DNA from: Armatimonadota bacterium
GTDB taxonomy: Bacteria; Armatimonadota; Fimbriimonadia; Fimbriimonadales; GBS-DC
Assembly: GCA_030550775.1 (NCBI GenBank)
Contig: JAUQOS010000007.1
Span: 1-50,988, forward strand
Length of the DNA: 50,988 nucleotides
Direction of reading: 5' to 3'
Shown piece by piece: positions 11,211 through 20,841 of this stretch (within the stretch, counting starts at the first letter, position 1; the number at the start of each line of letters is the position of its first letter). The notes beneath the pieces were generated by a model that was not told the origin of the DNA, did not search any database, and saw nothing but the letters and a program-made list of their open reading frames with translations. Position numbers and translations under genes: made by a program.

Positions 11211-12830
11211 CTACCGCCCCTCCACATGCGCCTTGAGACCGCGCACGATTGCCTCCGCCACGCGCTTTTGGAACGCGGGGTCTACTAGTTTAGCGCGGTC
11301 CTTGGCGTGGTTAATGAAGCCGACCTCAATGAGCACAGCAGGCATTTGGCTGGTGCGCAGCACCGCCAATCCGTTTTGGTAGAGCGTCGTGTCGGAGCGC
11401 ACGCCCCGTGAGGGCAGCCCGCTGACCTTTACGATTTCGTTCAAAATCGCCTGCCCTAAGGCGCGACTGTCGGCATCGTCGCGGTGATAGTAAATCGTGG
11501 TGCCCGAAGCAGAGTTCGGACGCGGATTGGAATCGCAGTGAATACTGATGAAAAAGTGTGCGCCTGCGCTATTGGCGAGGGCAGTGCGCTCGTATAAGCC
11601 CAGCGTTTTGTCTTCCGCACGGGTAAGTATGACGGTTGCCCCCTCGCGCGCCAGCAGCTCGGCGATATGCTTGCTGATTGCCAACACGATGGTTTTCTCT
11701 TCAATCACCGTGTTGCCCTCGCGCCAGCGCGCACCCGCCTGGGTGCCGCCGTGTCCGGGGTCGATCACGATTACTTTTTGGCTGAGTTTACCGCCTGCAT
11801 TGCGGGGCAGGCGCAAGTTCACTGTGAGGCTGGTCGTTCCCGGCAGCACCTGCACACTGAGACTGCGCGCCAGTTCCAGCACAAGGCGCACGAGACCGCC
11901 GTCTTGCGGCACGGCGCGCATCGCACGCACAAACAAGCTGGGGTCATCCACAAGTTGCTCAATCGCTTCGGGTAAGTAGCCGGGCACATCAATCGCCACG
12001 CGCAGTGGGTTTTCCAGAAACTGCACGCGCGGGCGCGCGCCCTCGGGTATCGGAAGGGTCAGTTGCACAGCCCCTTGCGCGTTGCGCCGCAAAGTAGGCA
12101 AGCGGAATGGCTCTGGAAGGGGCGTGCTCGCGGCAGAGGCAGATTCGGGTGAGTTAGCAGGGGTGGTTTCCACTACAGGCGTGAGTGGGGCAAGGGCGAC
12201 TTGCCACTCGTTGTGCACACCGCTGTCGGGGGTTGCGTGGGGCGCGTGGGTTTCGAGCACGATTCGCACAGTATGCGGGTCGTACTGCCCAATCCGAACG
12301 GCACTGATGGTGCCTGATGGCTCTGGTAACGGAATGGGCACTTCGGGTAAGACACAGCCCAGCAAGTCTATGACCAAGCGCGTGGGGTTTTCTAACGCGA
12401 AGGCGCGCCACGCGACGGGCAAACTGGTTTTGAGGTGCAGCAGTGGGAATTCCAAGCGTAATTCGTGCAGGCGCGCGGAGGCACTGAGCGTCTGGGTGGC
12501 TTCATCCCAGCGGGTGTAGCCGCCCAACCGACGCACCAAGTCGCGCAACGGGATACTGAGGTGCTCACGCTTAGCCTCTACAGGCACATACGCGCTGGGT
12601 TGGTCTGCTGGGATGTGGGGCAGGCGTACAGCGTGGGCGTGCACCTCAAGAGTTAGTCCCAGTCGCTCCAGGTGCACAACGGGTAGCCACAGCTCGCGCC
12701 CATCCCACAGGGGTGGTGGACTGAGTTCCAGCGGCGCGCCGCGCCAAACCAGCTTGGCTTCGCGCAAGCCGTCGGCCCAGCCCCACAGCCATGCCAGCCC
12801 CAGCAACACTATCAGCCCGATAACACGCAT
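11211..12830 (-). CDS. N-acetylmuramoyl-L-alanine amidase with N-terminal AMIN-like regions (AmiC-type)
   Basis: Amidase_3 motifs 'KVIVIDPGHGGTQAGA', 'ILTRAEDKTLGLYERTALANSAGAHFFISIHCDSN', 'AVLIEVGFINH'. Confidence 0.92.
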   Translation of the reverse strand: MRVIGLIVLLGLAWLWGWADGLREAKLVWRGAPLELSPPPLWDGRELWLPVVHLERLGLTLEVHAHAVRLPHIPADQPSAYVPVEAKREHLSIPLRDLVRRLGGYTRWDEATQTLSASARLHELRLEFPLLHLKTSLPVAWRAFALENPTRLVIDLLGCVLPEVPIPLPEPSGTISAVRIGQYDPHTVRIVLETHAPHATPDSGVHNEWQVALAPLTPVVETTPANSPESASAASTPLPEPFRLPTLRRNAQGAVQLTLPIPEGARPRVQFLENPLRVAIDVPGYLPEAIEQLVDDPSLFVRAMRAVPQDGGLVRLVLELARSLSVQVLPGTTSLTVNLRLPRNAGGKLSQKVIVIDPGHGGTQAGARWREGNTVIEEKTIVLAISKHIAELLAREGATVILTRAEDKTLGLYERTALANSAGAHFFISIHCDSNPRPNSASGTTIYYHRDDADSRALGQAILNEIVKVSGLPSRGVRSDTTLYQNGLAVLRTSQMPAVLIEVGFINHAKDRAKLVDPAFQKRVAEAIVRGLKAHVEGR

Positions 12831-12870
12831 GTGTTCCCCACGCTAACATTATAGGCGATTCGCTATCTAT

Positions 12871-12991
12871 TCTGAGATTCCTCGCCTTCGGCTTGGAATG
12901 ACAAGGGTCGGCTACCATTTGTCACCCCGAGCGTAGCGAGGGAGCTCAGCCGTGCCTTGCCCCGGATTCCTAGCCTTCGGCTCGGGACGAC
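12871..12991. repeat. Cluster of three dispersed-repeat copies in the intergenic region
   Basis: 'tctgagattcctcgccttcggcttggaatgac', 'gtcaccccgagcgtagcgagggagctcagc', 'ggattcctagccttcggctcgggacgac'. Confidence 0.8.
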
Positions 12992-13030
12992 TTGGAGAGC
13001 GGTTCATTCGCAAGTGGTTGACGCCAGGGG

Positions 13031-14053
13031 CTACTCACGACTGCGTTTCTCCAACGCTTCCACGCGCTTGAACAACTCTGGCAGCTTATACAGATGCGCC
13101 AAGATTCGCAGCCACTCCCCGTGCGGGATGGCGGGCGTGCCCCAGTAAACGCCGTTAGCAGGCAGGTTTTTGGCAACTCCGCCTTGCGCTCCTACTACCA
13201 CATTGTCGCCAATATGCACATGGTCTTTGACACCCACCTGCCCCGCCAAGATTACATGCTGCCCTAAGGTCGTGCTGCCCGCGATACCCACTTGCGCCAC
13301 CAGCAAACAGTGCTCGCCTACTTGTACATTATGGGCTACTTGCACGAGGTTGTCTATTTTGGTGCCCTTACCGATGCGTGTTTCGCCCGTAGTAGCGCGA
13401 TCAATCGTGGTGTTGCAGCCGATTTCCACATCATCTTCAATCCGCACGCGCCCAATCTGCGGGATTTTGTGGTGCACGCCTTCATGCTGCACGTAGCCGT
13501 AGCCATCGCCTCCAATCACCGCGCCTGGGTGCACAATCACGCGATTACCAATCTTCACGTGGGGCATTATCACCACATGGGGATAGAGCACGGTGTCATC
13601 GCCGATTTCCACCTCGTCGCCGATATAGCAAAATGGATAGACTTTCACGCGGTGCCCCAGTTTCACGCGCGCGCCAAGCACCACATAGGGCATGAGGCTC
13701 ACCTCATCGCCCAGTTCGCACTCGCTGCCCATCACCACTGTGGGATGAATGCCGGGCGTGGGTGTGGCGAAGGGGCTATAAAGAGCAAGGATTTTCGCCC
13801 ACGCAAGGCGTGGCACAGGGTGCAATAGAAACGATTTGCCTGCGTCGCTGGGCAGATTGAGATTGGGCACGGTGAGGATTGCCGCTGCGGGCGAAGCAAG
13901 TGCCTCGCGGAGGTGTCGCGCATCTTCGGCAAAAGTTAGCCCGCCTGCGGGCACATCGCTAACACCCCCCACCGCGCTGATTTCCAACTCGGCGTCGCCG
14001 CGCACAATACCCTGAACCAGTTCCGCCAATTGGGAAAGTTTGTAGCTCGCCAT
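13031..14053 (-). CDS. lpxD: UDP-3-O-acylglucosamine N-acyltransferase
   Basis: Left-handed beta-helix hexapeptides; '[26 protein letters not shown]', '[47 protein letters not shown]'. Confidence 0.94.
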   Translation of the reverse strand: MASYKLSQLAELVQGIVRGDAELEISAVGGVSDVPAGGLTFAEDARHLREALASPAAAILTVPNLNLPSDAGKSFLLHPVPRLAWAKILALYSPFATPTPGIHPTVVMGSECELGDEVSLMPYVVLGARVKLGHRVKVYPFCYIGDEVEIGDDTVLYPHVVIMPHVKIGNRVIVHPGAVIGGDGYGYVQHEGVHHKIPQIGRVRIEDDVEIGCNTTIDRATTGETRIGKGTKIDNLVQVAHNVQVGEHCLLVAQVGIAGSTTLGQHVILAGQVGVKDHVHIGDNVVVGAQGGVAKNLPANGVYWGTPAIPHGEWLRILAHLYKLPELFKRVEALEKRSRE

Positions 14054-14074
14054 CTCGGCGATATGATACCTGCC

Positions 14075-15277
14075 CTACGCTACTTGGGCTTCGGTAGAGG
14101 GTGGCACTGCCTCCGCATCGGTACCCGGCAAAAACACCGAAAAGCGCGTGCCCTTGCCCACCTCGCTGTGCACATAGATTTCGCCCTGATGTTCCTCTAC
14201 AATCTGTTTGGCGATGGACAGTCCTAGCCCCGTACCCTGTTCCTTGCGCGTGTAGAACGGCTCAAAGATTTTGTCCAACTCTTCGGGTGGAATGCCGTGT
14301 CCTGTGTCCTCCACATGCACCCACACGCCCTTTGGTTCGTCGGCGTGCTCAGTAATTACGCGCACGGTGCCTCCGCTGGGCGTGGCTTGCTGGGCGTTGA
14401 TAAGCAGGTTAGTGAACACATGCTGGAGGCGTGGCGCATTGCCCCACACCAGCGGCAAGTCGGGGGCGAGTTGCTTCTCCAGCGCGATGCCGTGTCGCAA
14501 CAACAAGTGCTCTGTGAACAGGAACGCATCGCGCAGCACTTGGTTCACATCCACTGGGGCGCGGGCTTCGGGCTTGGTCGCACGCGCAAAGCGCAACAAA
14601 CTCGCCACGATATCGCGCGAGCGGTGTGCCCCCTGAACCATATTGTCTACCGCCTGCAACACGCGTAGGTACTCTCGGTCGTCCCAGTTGTGCGGGCGAT
14701 TCGAGCGGAGTTTTTCGGCGACCATCTGGGCAAAGCCCACGACAGCCGTCAGCGGATTGTTCAGCTCGTGTGCTACGCCCGCAGCCAAAATACCGATAGC
14801 CGACATCTTTTCCTGTTGGATGAGCGCCTCCGATTTCTGGCGCAACTCCTCATAGGCGCGTTGGAGTTGCTCGAACAGTTCACGGTTGTGCTTGCGCAGG
14901 TTGCGTCGCTCAATGGCACGCGCCACTACGGTGTTCAGCACGGTGATGTCGTCCAGTGGCTTGAGCAGATACTCGAAAATGTTGCCCGCCTTGAATGCCT
15001 GCAGCGCGTTTTCCAGCGAGCCATGCCCCGTAAGCACAATAATCTCCGCTTCGGGTAGGTGCTCGCGCGCTGCCGCAATCACCGCCAATCCGTCCTTGCG
15101 AGGCATGCGCATATCCGTGAGAATGACGGCGTACTCATTCTCACGAATTTTTTCGATTGCTTCCTCGCCGTCGGCGGCGGTGTCAATCTGATAGCCGTCG
15201 CGGCGCAGCTGACGTACATATACATAGCGCAGGTCTTCCTCGTCATCCACGACCAAGATACGCTCCGCCATAGCCAA
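14075..15277 (-). CDS. REC domain-histidine kinase fusion protein
   Basis: N-terminal receiver 'ERILVVDDEEDLRYVYVRQLRRDGY', HisKA 'AAGVAHELNNPLTAVVGFAQ', HATPase 'VEDTGHGIPPEELDKIFEPFYTRKEQGTGLGLSIAKQIVEEH'. Confidence 0.93.
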   Translation of the reverse strand: MAMAERILVVDDEEDLRYVYVRQLRRDGYQIDTAADGEEAIEKIRENEYAVILTDMRMPRKDGLAVIAAAREHLPEAEIIVLTGHGSLENALQAFKAGNIFEYLLKPLDDITVLNTVVARAIERRNLRKHNRELFEQLQRAYEELRQKSEALIQQEKMSAIGILAAGVAHELNNPLTAVVGFAQMVAEKLRSNRPHNWDDREYLRVLQAVDNMVQGAHRSRDIVASLLRFARATKPEARAPVDVNQVLRDAFLFTEHLLLRHGIALEKQLAPDLPLVWGNAPRLQHVFTNLLINAQQATPSGGTVRVITEHADEPKGVWVHVEDTGHGIPPEELDKIFEPFYTRKEQGTGLGLSIAKQIVEEHQGEIYVHSEVGKGTRFSVFLPGTDAEAVPPSTEAQVA

Positions 15278-15361
15278 TCGCCTGAGGGCAATTATCGGTG
15301 TGCGGGGCGGTGCGGCTTAGGGGCTGGAAAAGTTGCGAGCCGTTGCCGATAATACGCGCCG

Positions 15362-16087
15362 ATGCTACGCGGACTGTATGTGGCAGCCGAAGGAATGGCG
15401 GCCCGACAGAAAGCGCAGGACGCGGTTGCGAACAACTTGGCGAATCTGAACACGACGGGCTTCAAAGCCGACCACCCCGTGTTTGAAGCGGTGTATGAGC
15501 GCGCGCTGTGGCGTGTGCAGGGCGCGCGAGCGACTCCGATTGGCACGCTTTCGGCAGGAGCAATCGTGCGCGAGTTCTACACTGACCTGCGCGCTGGCGC
15601 GCTTGTCTCCACTGGCAACCCGTTAGATGTTGCCATAGACGGGGCGGGCTACTTTGCGGTGCAAACGCCTCAGGGCGTGCGCTACACGCGCAACGGCGCG
15701 TTCCAACTCAACGCGCAGGGCATACTGACCACGCGCGAGGGCTTTCCAGTGCTTGGCGCTAACGGTCAGCCCATCCAAGTGCCGCAAGGGGCAGCCGTGC
15801 AAATCGGTGAGAACGGCAGTGTGTTTGCCAATGGCGCGCCCATCGCGCAGTTGCTTATCGCCGACGGCACGCTGACCAAAGACCCCAATGGCTACTTCGC
15901 AGGCGCAGCACAGCCTATACCGAACCCGCGCGTGGTAGCGGGCGCACTGGAAAGCTCGAATGTGAACCTTGTGCGCGAGATGGTGCGGATGATTGAACTT
16001 ATTCGCGCCTACGAAACCCATCAGAAAGTCATCCACGCGCACGACGAAACCTTGGGCAAGGCAATCAATGAACTGGCAAAAGTGTAG
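15362..16087 (+). CDS. flgF: Flagellar basal-body rod protein (FlgF-like)
   Basis: MLRGLYVAAEGMAARQKAQDAVANNLANLNTTGFKAD...; '[33 protein letters not shown]'; C-terminal 'LESSNVNLVREMVRMIELIRAYETHQKVI'. Confidence 0.85.
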   Translation: MLRGLYVAAEGMAARQKAQDAVANNLANLNTTGFKADHPVFEAVYERALWRVQGARATPIGTLSAGAIVREFYTDLRAGALVSTGNPLDVAIDGAGYFAVQTPQGVRYTRNGAFQLNAQGILTTREGFPVLGANGQPIQVPQGAAVQIGENGSVFANGAPIAQLLIADGTLTKDPNGYFAGAAQPIPNPRVVAGALESSNVNLVREMVRMIELIRAYETHQKVIHAHDETLGKAINELAKV

Positions 16088-16191
16088 TTTGACTCATCAC
16101 AGCGCCGGCATCCTTGCCGACAAGGACGTCCTCGTCTATGGTAGCCCGTCTTGCTACCCATCGGTTTTGAGCGCGATTTCTCGCCGCGCTC

Positions 16192-16201
16192 GGGGGGGGG
16201 G
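16192..16201 (+). repeat. G10 homopolymer adjacent to a dispersed repeat
   Basis: 'gctcgggggggggg acaaacc'; ten consecutive G. Confidence 0.9.
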
Positions 16202-16225
16202 ACAAACCACTCGGCTCCAGCCGAT

Positions 16226-16275
16226 GTCATTCCGAGCCGAAGGCGAGGAATCTCAGAGAGCTAGCAACTTGGGCA
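16226..16275 (+). repeat. Dispersed repeat copy between flgF and flgG
   Basis: gtcattccgagccgaaggcgaggaatctcagagagctagcaacttgggcatg. Confidence 0.85.
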
Positions 16276-16315
16276 TGAGTTAGCAACCTAAGTTAACAAC
16301 AGGAGGTGTACGGCA

Positions 16316-17104
16316 ATGATACGCGCATTGCATACTGCGGCTACTGGAATGGAAGCGCAGCAGTTCAATATTGATGTGATTGCGAACAACTTGGCGAATG
16401 TGAACACAAACGGTTATAAGACGGTGCGCGCTGATTTTGAGGATTTGCTGTACCAAACGCTGCGCCCTGCAGGTGCGACGGCGGCAGGGGGCACGCAGCT
16501 GCCAAGCGGCTTGCAGGTGGGCTTGGGCACGCGCCCGGCCGCTACTTATGGGCTATTTACTACGGGTGCCTTACAGGTGACGGGTAACCCGTTGGATGTG
16601 GCGATTGAGGGCGACGGCTTTTTCAAGGTGCTGCTGCCCGACGGCGCGATTGCCTACACGCGTGATGGCAGCTTCAAGCTGGATGCGCAAGGCAGAGTGG
16701 TGACTTCCAACGGCTATCCGCTGGAGCCTGAGATTATCATTCCGCCCGATGCCGAGCAGATTATGGTGGGACGTGATGGCGTGATTAGCGTGCGGCGCGG
16801 TGGGCAAGACAGCGTGGAAGAAATCGGGCAAATCACGCTGGTGCGCTTTGTGAATCCTGCGGGGCTAACGCGGATAGGTATGAATCTCTATCGCCTTACG
16901 CCTGCTGCAGGCGAACCTATAGAGGGCACGCCAGGCACCAACGGACTCGGTGCGCTTGCGGGTGGCGCGCTGGAAGCCTCGAATGTGCAGATTGTCGACG
17001 AGATGGTGCGCTTGATTATGGCGCAGCGTGCTTATGAGGTCAACTCGCGTGCCATCCAGACCGCCGACGAGATGCTGAGCATTGCTAAAGACCTGAAGCG
17101 GTAG
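16316..17104 (+). CDS. flgG: Flagellar basal-body rod protein FlgG
   Basis: [54 protein letters not shown]...; RBS aggaggtg. Confidence 0.93.
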   Translation: MIRALHTAATGMEAQQFNIDVIANNLANVNTNGYKTVRADFEDLLYQTLRPAGATAAGGTQLPSGLQVGLGTRPAATYGLFTTGALQVTGNPLDVAIEGDGFFKVLLPDGAIAYTRDGSFKLDAQGRVVTSNGYPLEPEIIIPPDAEQIMVGRDGVISVRRGGQDSVEEIGQITLVRFVNPAGLTRIGMNLYRLTPAAGEPIEGTPGTNGLGALAGGALEASNVQIVDEMVRLIMAQRAYEVNSRAIQTADEMLSIAKDLKR

Positions 17105-17108
17105 CGCA

Positions 17109-17867
17109 TTAGGCGCGTTTGAGCGCATCGCGCACCGCCACCAGGCACGCCTGTAGGTCGGGCAGCGGATCGTCGGGGTTTTCCTCGTACTCCAGGGCGA
17201 GGCAGCCTTTGAACCCTATGCGCTTGAGCGTGCGCAAGAAGCCTACCAAATCCAAGTCGCCCTTGCCCAGCAGGGTGAACTGCGTGCGGTCTTTCACATC
17301 TTTTAGGTGCACGGCGTAAGTGCGCTTACCGAACCGCTGCAGCGCCGCTACGGGGTCTTCGCCTGAACGCAGAAAGTGAGCGGTGTCGATGCATGCACCG
17401 ATCCATTCGGGGCGACCGCGCATCGCCTCCTCCACGCTGCGGATTGTGTCGTAGCGTGTGTTGGGTCCGTGATTGTGGATGGCGATGGGGATGCGGAACT
17501 CCTCGCACAGGCGTGGCAGGTAGGCAAAGCTTTCGGGGGCGGGATCTGCCGTAATCACGGGGATGCCCATCGCTTTTGCAAACTCAAAGATGGTTCGGGC
17601 AGCTTGTTCGTTGCGGTCAAAGCTCACGACGCCGTAAGCCAGCACCTCTATGCCCGACTGCGCCACAGTGCGCTTCATGCTCTCCCACTGCTCGCGCGAG
17701 CTGAAGTAGGGCAAGTGCATCATAAAAGCCTCGATGTACTGCAGCCCCAGCTGGCGCGTGGCGTCCAGCATTTGCGGCAGCGTCATCTTGCGCATCGAAT
17801 AGCTCTGCACGCCCATTTTGAATGGGGCGTACGGGTTAGATGAGTGTGTTCTCTGCATAAGACCCAA
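17109..17867 (-). CDS. Sugar phosphate isomerase/epimerase
   Basis: 'KMGVQSYSMRKMTLPQMLDATRQLGLQYIEAF...CIDTAHFLRSGEDPVAALQRFGKRTYAVHLKDV'; TIM-barrel pattern. Confidence 0.83.
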   Translation of the reverse strand: MGLMQRTHSSNPYAPFKMGVQSYSMRKMTLPQMLDATRQLGLQYIEAFMMHLPYFSSREQWESMKRTVAQSGIEVLAYGVVSFDRNEQAARTIFEFAKAMGIPVITADPAPESFAYLPRLCEEFRIPIAIHNHGPNTRYDTIRSVEEAMRGRPEWIGACIDTAHFLRSGEDPVAALQRFGKRTYAVHLKDVKDRTQFTLLGKGDLDLVGFLRTLKRIGFKGCLALEYEENPDDPLPDLQACLVAVRDALKRA

Positions 17868-17912
17868 ATTCGCGCTCGAGGAGTTGCCTCCTGCTAGAAC
17901 GGATACGCACTC

Positions 17913-18707
17913 TTAGGCGACCTCTCCATTTCGTGCGGTATTCCCTGGCAAGCGAAATAGGGTGACAGCATTCGCCTCCGTTTGTGCTGAGAGCTGCATT
18001 AGCGAAACATCCCACAAGGCAGCGACTTGTTGGGCAATCAGCGGCAGGTAAGCAGGCTCATTGCGCTTGCCGCGATAGGGATGGGGCGCAAGGTAGGGTG
18101 CGTCGGTTTCCAGCAGCAGGCGCTCGCGAGGCATGGTGCGCACAATTTGGCGCAGCGTTTCAGCGTTTTTGAAAGTCACCACGCCCCCCACCCCCAGATA
18201 GTAGCCCAACTCCAGCCCCCGTTGCGCGTGTTCGGGCATGCCCGAAAAGCAGTGCAGCACGCCGCGCACCGTTGGATACTGGGCTAACACCTCCAGCAGC
18301 TCGTCATACGCCTCGCGGCAGTGGATGACGACGGGGAGCCGCGCCTCTACTGCCAGTTGAAGTTGGGCGTGAAACGCCTCGTACTGCGCCTCACGGGGGG
18401 AAAGGTCGCGGTAGAAGTCTAGCCCAATCTCGCCGATGGCAACGACGCGCGGATGTTGCGCAAGTGTGTGCAGGGTGCGCAGAGACTCTTCAGTACACTG
18501 AGTAGCGTCGTGTGGGTGGATGCCCACTGCTGCATAGAGGGCGTCGGATTGCTCGATGAGTTCTACGGCGCGTTGGCTGCTAGGCAAGTCATAGCCGATG
18601 AGGATGAGCCGCTGCACGCCCGACTGCTGGGCGCGAAACAGCACGCCTTGCCAATCGGCGTACAAGTCCGGATGATTTAGGTGGCAGTGGGTATCCGTCC
18701 AGTGCAT
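17913..18707 (-). CDS. tatD: TatD-family hydrolase/deoxyribonuclease
   Basis: 'WTDTHCHLNHP', 'VAIGEIGLDFYRDLSPREAQYEAFHAQLQLA', 'LLLETDAPYLAPHPYRGKRNEPAYLP'. Confidence 0.94.
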   Translation of the reverse strand: MHWTDTHCHLNHPDLYADWQGVLFRAQQSGVQRLILIGYDLPSSQRAVELIEQSDALYAAVGIHPHDATQCTEESLRTLHTLAQHPRVVAIGEIGLDFYRDLSPREAQYEAFHAQLQLAVEARLPVVIHCREAYDELLEVLAQYPTVRGVLHCFSGMPEHAQRGLELGYYLGVGGVVTFKNAETLRQIVRTMPRERLLLETDAPYLAPHPYRGKRNEPAYLPLIAQQVAALWDVSLMQLSAQTEANAVTLFRLPGNTARNGEVA

Positions 18708-18715
18708 CGGCGGTC

Positions 18716-18810
<95 letters not shown>

Positions 18811-18820
18811 AAGGGTGTGG

Positions 18821-18894
18821 TGCCCTCGGAGGGATTCGAACCCCCGACGGCCCTCCTTAGGACGGAGGCGCTCTATCCGCTGAGCTACGAGGGC
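18821..18894 (-). tRNA. tRNA-Arg (anticodon CCT)
   Basis: GCCCTCGTAGCTCAGCGGATAGAGCGCCTCCGTCCTAAGGAGGGC...GGTTCGAATCC; loop GTCCTAA. Confidence 0.94.
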
Positions 18895-18908
18895 ACGAAA
18901 AATTATGG

Positions 18909-18981
18909 CGCGTCCGGAGGGACTCGAACCCCCGACCTCAAGGTCCGCAACCTTGCGCTCTATCCTCTGAGCTACGGACGC
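18909..18981 (-). tRNA. tRNA-Arg (anticodon GCG)
   Basis: GCGTCCGTAGCTCAGAGGATAGAGCGCAAGGTTGCGGACCTTGAGGTCGGGGGTTCGAGTCCCTCCGGACGCG; loop TTGCGGA. Confidence 0.93.
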
Positions 18982-19048
18982 GCGTGGCAGTGTGATTATA
19001 CCCTATCCCGCGCGCTAATTGCAAGGGGGTACAATCGGATTTAGGCAT

Positions 19049-19762
19049 GCAATGCGATGGGTTGTGGGCGTCGATGGGTGTCGCGGTGGCTGGTTAGCGA
19101 TCGCCTTGGCGATTGATGCCGCGCAGGTGGTGGATGGGCAGGTGCTGCTTGCGGAGCGATTCGGGCACCTGCTGGAGCAGTTCGGGGACGCGGAGGCAAT
19201 AGCAGTGGACATGCCCATCGGCCTGTGGGATGATGGCAGGGCACGCCCACGCCCCTGCGACATAGTGGCGCGTGCGCGGCTGGGCAAGCGTGCCAGCACG
19301 GTGTTTATCCCGCCCACCCGCGCCATGCTCCGTGCGTCTTCGTATGCCCATGTGCGCGCGCTGGGGTTATGCGTCCAAGCCTATAACCTCATTCCGCGCA
19401 TATGCGAGCTGGACTTGTTGCTCACGCCTGAGCTACAGGTGCAGGTATGGGAAGCGCACCCAGAGCTAAGCTTCTACGGGATGCTGGGTATGCCCATCGC
19501 CCATCCGAAGCGCACGCCCGAAGGCAAGTTGGCGCGACGGTTTGCTTTGCGTCAAGTGTTCGGCAGCAGTGCCCCTGCACTCGAGGCGTGGCTGGACGCA
19601 TTGTGCAAAGGCTTCGTGCGCGCTGTGGTAAGCGAAGATGATGTGTTAGACGCCTTTGCCCTGGCGTGGAGCGCGTGGCGCCACTTGCGCGGCGAATCAG
19701 AAGTGTGCATCGGCGAGCCTGCCCGTGACTCGCGCGGGTTGCTGATGGCAATCCGTTATTAG
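19049..19762 (+). CDS. DUF429 domain-containing protein
   Basis: 'VVGVDGCRGGWLAIAL...AVDMPIGLWDDGRARPRPCDIVARARLGKRASTVFIPPTRA...AYNLIPRICELD'. Confidence 0.85.
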   Translation, partial: AMRWVVGVDGCRGGWLAIALAIDAAQVVDGQVLLAERFGHLLEQFGDAEAIAVDMPIGLWDDGRARPRPCDIVARARLGKRASTVFIPPTRAMLRASSYAHVRALGLCVQAYNLIPRICELDLLLTPELQVQVWEAHPELSFYGMLGMPIAHPKRTPEGKLARRFALRQVFGSSAPALEAWLDALCKGFVRAVVSEDDVLDAFALAWSAWRHLRGESEVCIGEPARDSRGLLMAIRY

Positions 19763-20841
19763 AGCACGCGCACAAACGCCCCACCAGGCATTCGCCGCAC
19801 CAGCCCCTGCAGTTCCAGCATTGTGAGTTCCGCTTGCGCCACATGCACGGGCAGCCCCACTTGACGCGCGATGGTGTCCACATGGCGTGGCTCTAAATCC
19901 AGCGCGCTGAGCAGCTTCTCTTGGGTTTCAGTGAGGATGGGCAAGCTGGGCGTGCGCTCGCGCGGCTCTGGCTGCACCTTGAGCGCGGTTAGAATATCTT
20001 CCGCGCTATCCGTTAGCATCGCGCCCTCTTTGATGAGGGTGTGGCAGCCCTTGCTTTTGGGGTTGTCAATGCTGCCTGGCACAGCAAACACTTCGCGTCC
20101 GTATTCGCTGGCGAGGCGGGCGGTAATCAGCGCGCCGCTGGCTTCTGGGGCTTCCACCACTAAGGTGCCCATGCCCCACGCAGCGATGAGCCGATTGCGC
20201 ACGGGGAATCGCCACGCATCGGGCGCTGCTTCCCAAAAGTATTCGGAGACGACCGCCCCACCCGACTCGGCGATCTGCTGAAACAGGGCACGGTTCTCCG
20301 AGGGGTACAGAGAGCCCAGCCCGCTTCCCAAGATGGCAATTGTGCGTCCGCCTGCCTCCAGCGCGGTGCGGTGGGCAACCGTGTCCACGCCCAATGCGCC
20401 CCCGCTAACGATGGTGAGCCCCGCCTCACACAGGTCGCGTGTGAACCGCTCGGCAACCATGCGTCCGTAGGCGCTGGGCTTGCGCGTGCCCACGATGCTA
20501 ATGGCGAAGCGGTCGCGCTCGTGCAGGGTGCCCCATACGAACAGCGCGGGCGGTGGGTCGGGCAGATGCTCCAAAGGGCGAGGGTAGTCGGGGGTGCCTG
20601 CCACAATCAGGCGTGCCTCGCCCTGTTCCAACGGTGCGGGAATCGTGACTGGTTCGCCTGCGGCGCGTTCAATCGCGATTATATCGGCTTCGCGAATGCC
20701 CGCCACGGCGCGCAATGCCTCGCGCGATGCGCTCAAGACGCTCTCGGGATCGCCGAACTGCTCTAACAAAGCGCGCAGTTTGTTCGCCGAGAACTCCAAG
20801 CTAAGTAAGCGTAGCCAAGCCAGCAGCTCATCGCGGCTCAT
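19759..20841 (-). CDS. dprA: DNA-processing protein DprA/Smf
   Basis: 'ISIVGTRKPSAYGRMVAERFTRDLCEAGLTIVSGGALGVDTVAHRTALEAGGRTIAILGSGLGSLYPSENRALF...NRLIAAWGMGTLVVEAPEASGALITARLASEYGREVFAVPG'; start at 20841 (MSRDELLAWL). Confidence 0.95.
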   Translation of the reverse strand: MSRDELLAWLRLLSLEFSANKLRALLEQFGDPESVLSASREALRAVAGIREADIIAIERAAGEPVTIPAPLEQGEARLIVAGTPDYPRPLEHLPDPPPALFVWGTLHERDRFAISIVGTRKPSAYGRMVAERFTRDLCEAGLTIVSGGALGVDTVAHRTALEAGGRTIAILGSGLGSLYPSENRALFQQIAESGGAVVSEYFWEAAPDAWRFPVRNRLIAAWGMGTLVVEAPEASGALITARLASEYGREVFAVPGSIDNPKSKGCHTLIKEGAMLTDSAEDILTALKVQPEPRERTPSLPILTETQEKLLSALDLEPRHVDTIARQVGLPVHVAQAELTMLELQGLVRRMPGGAFVRVL

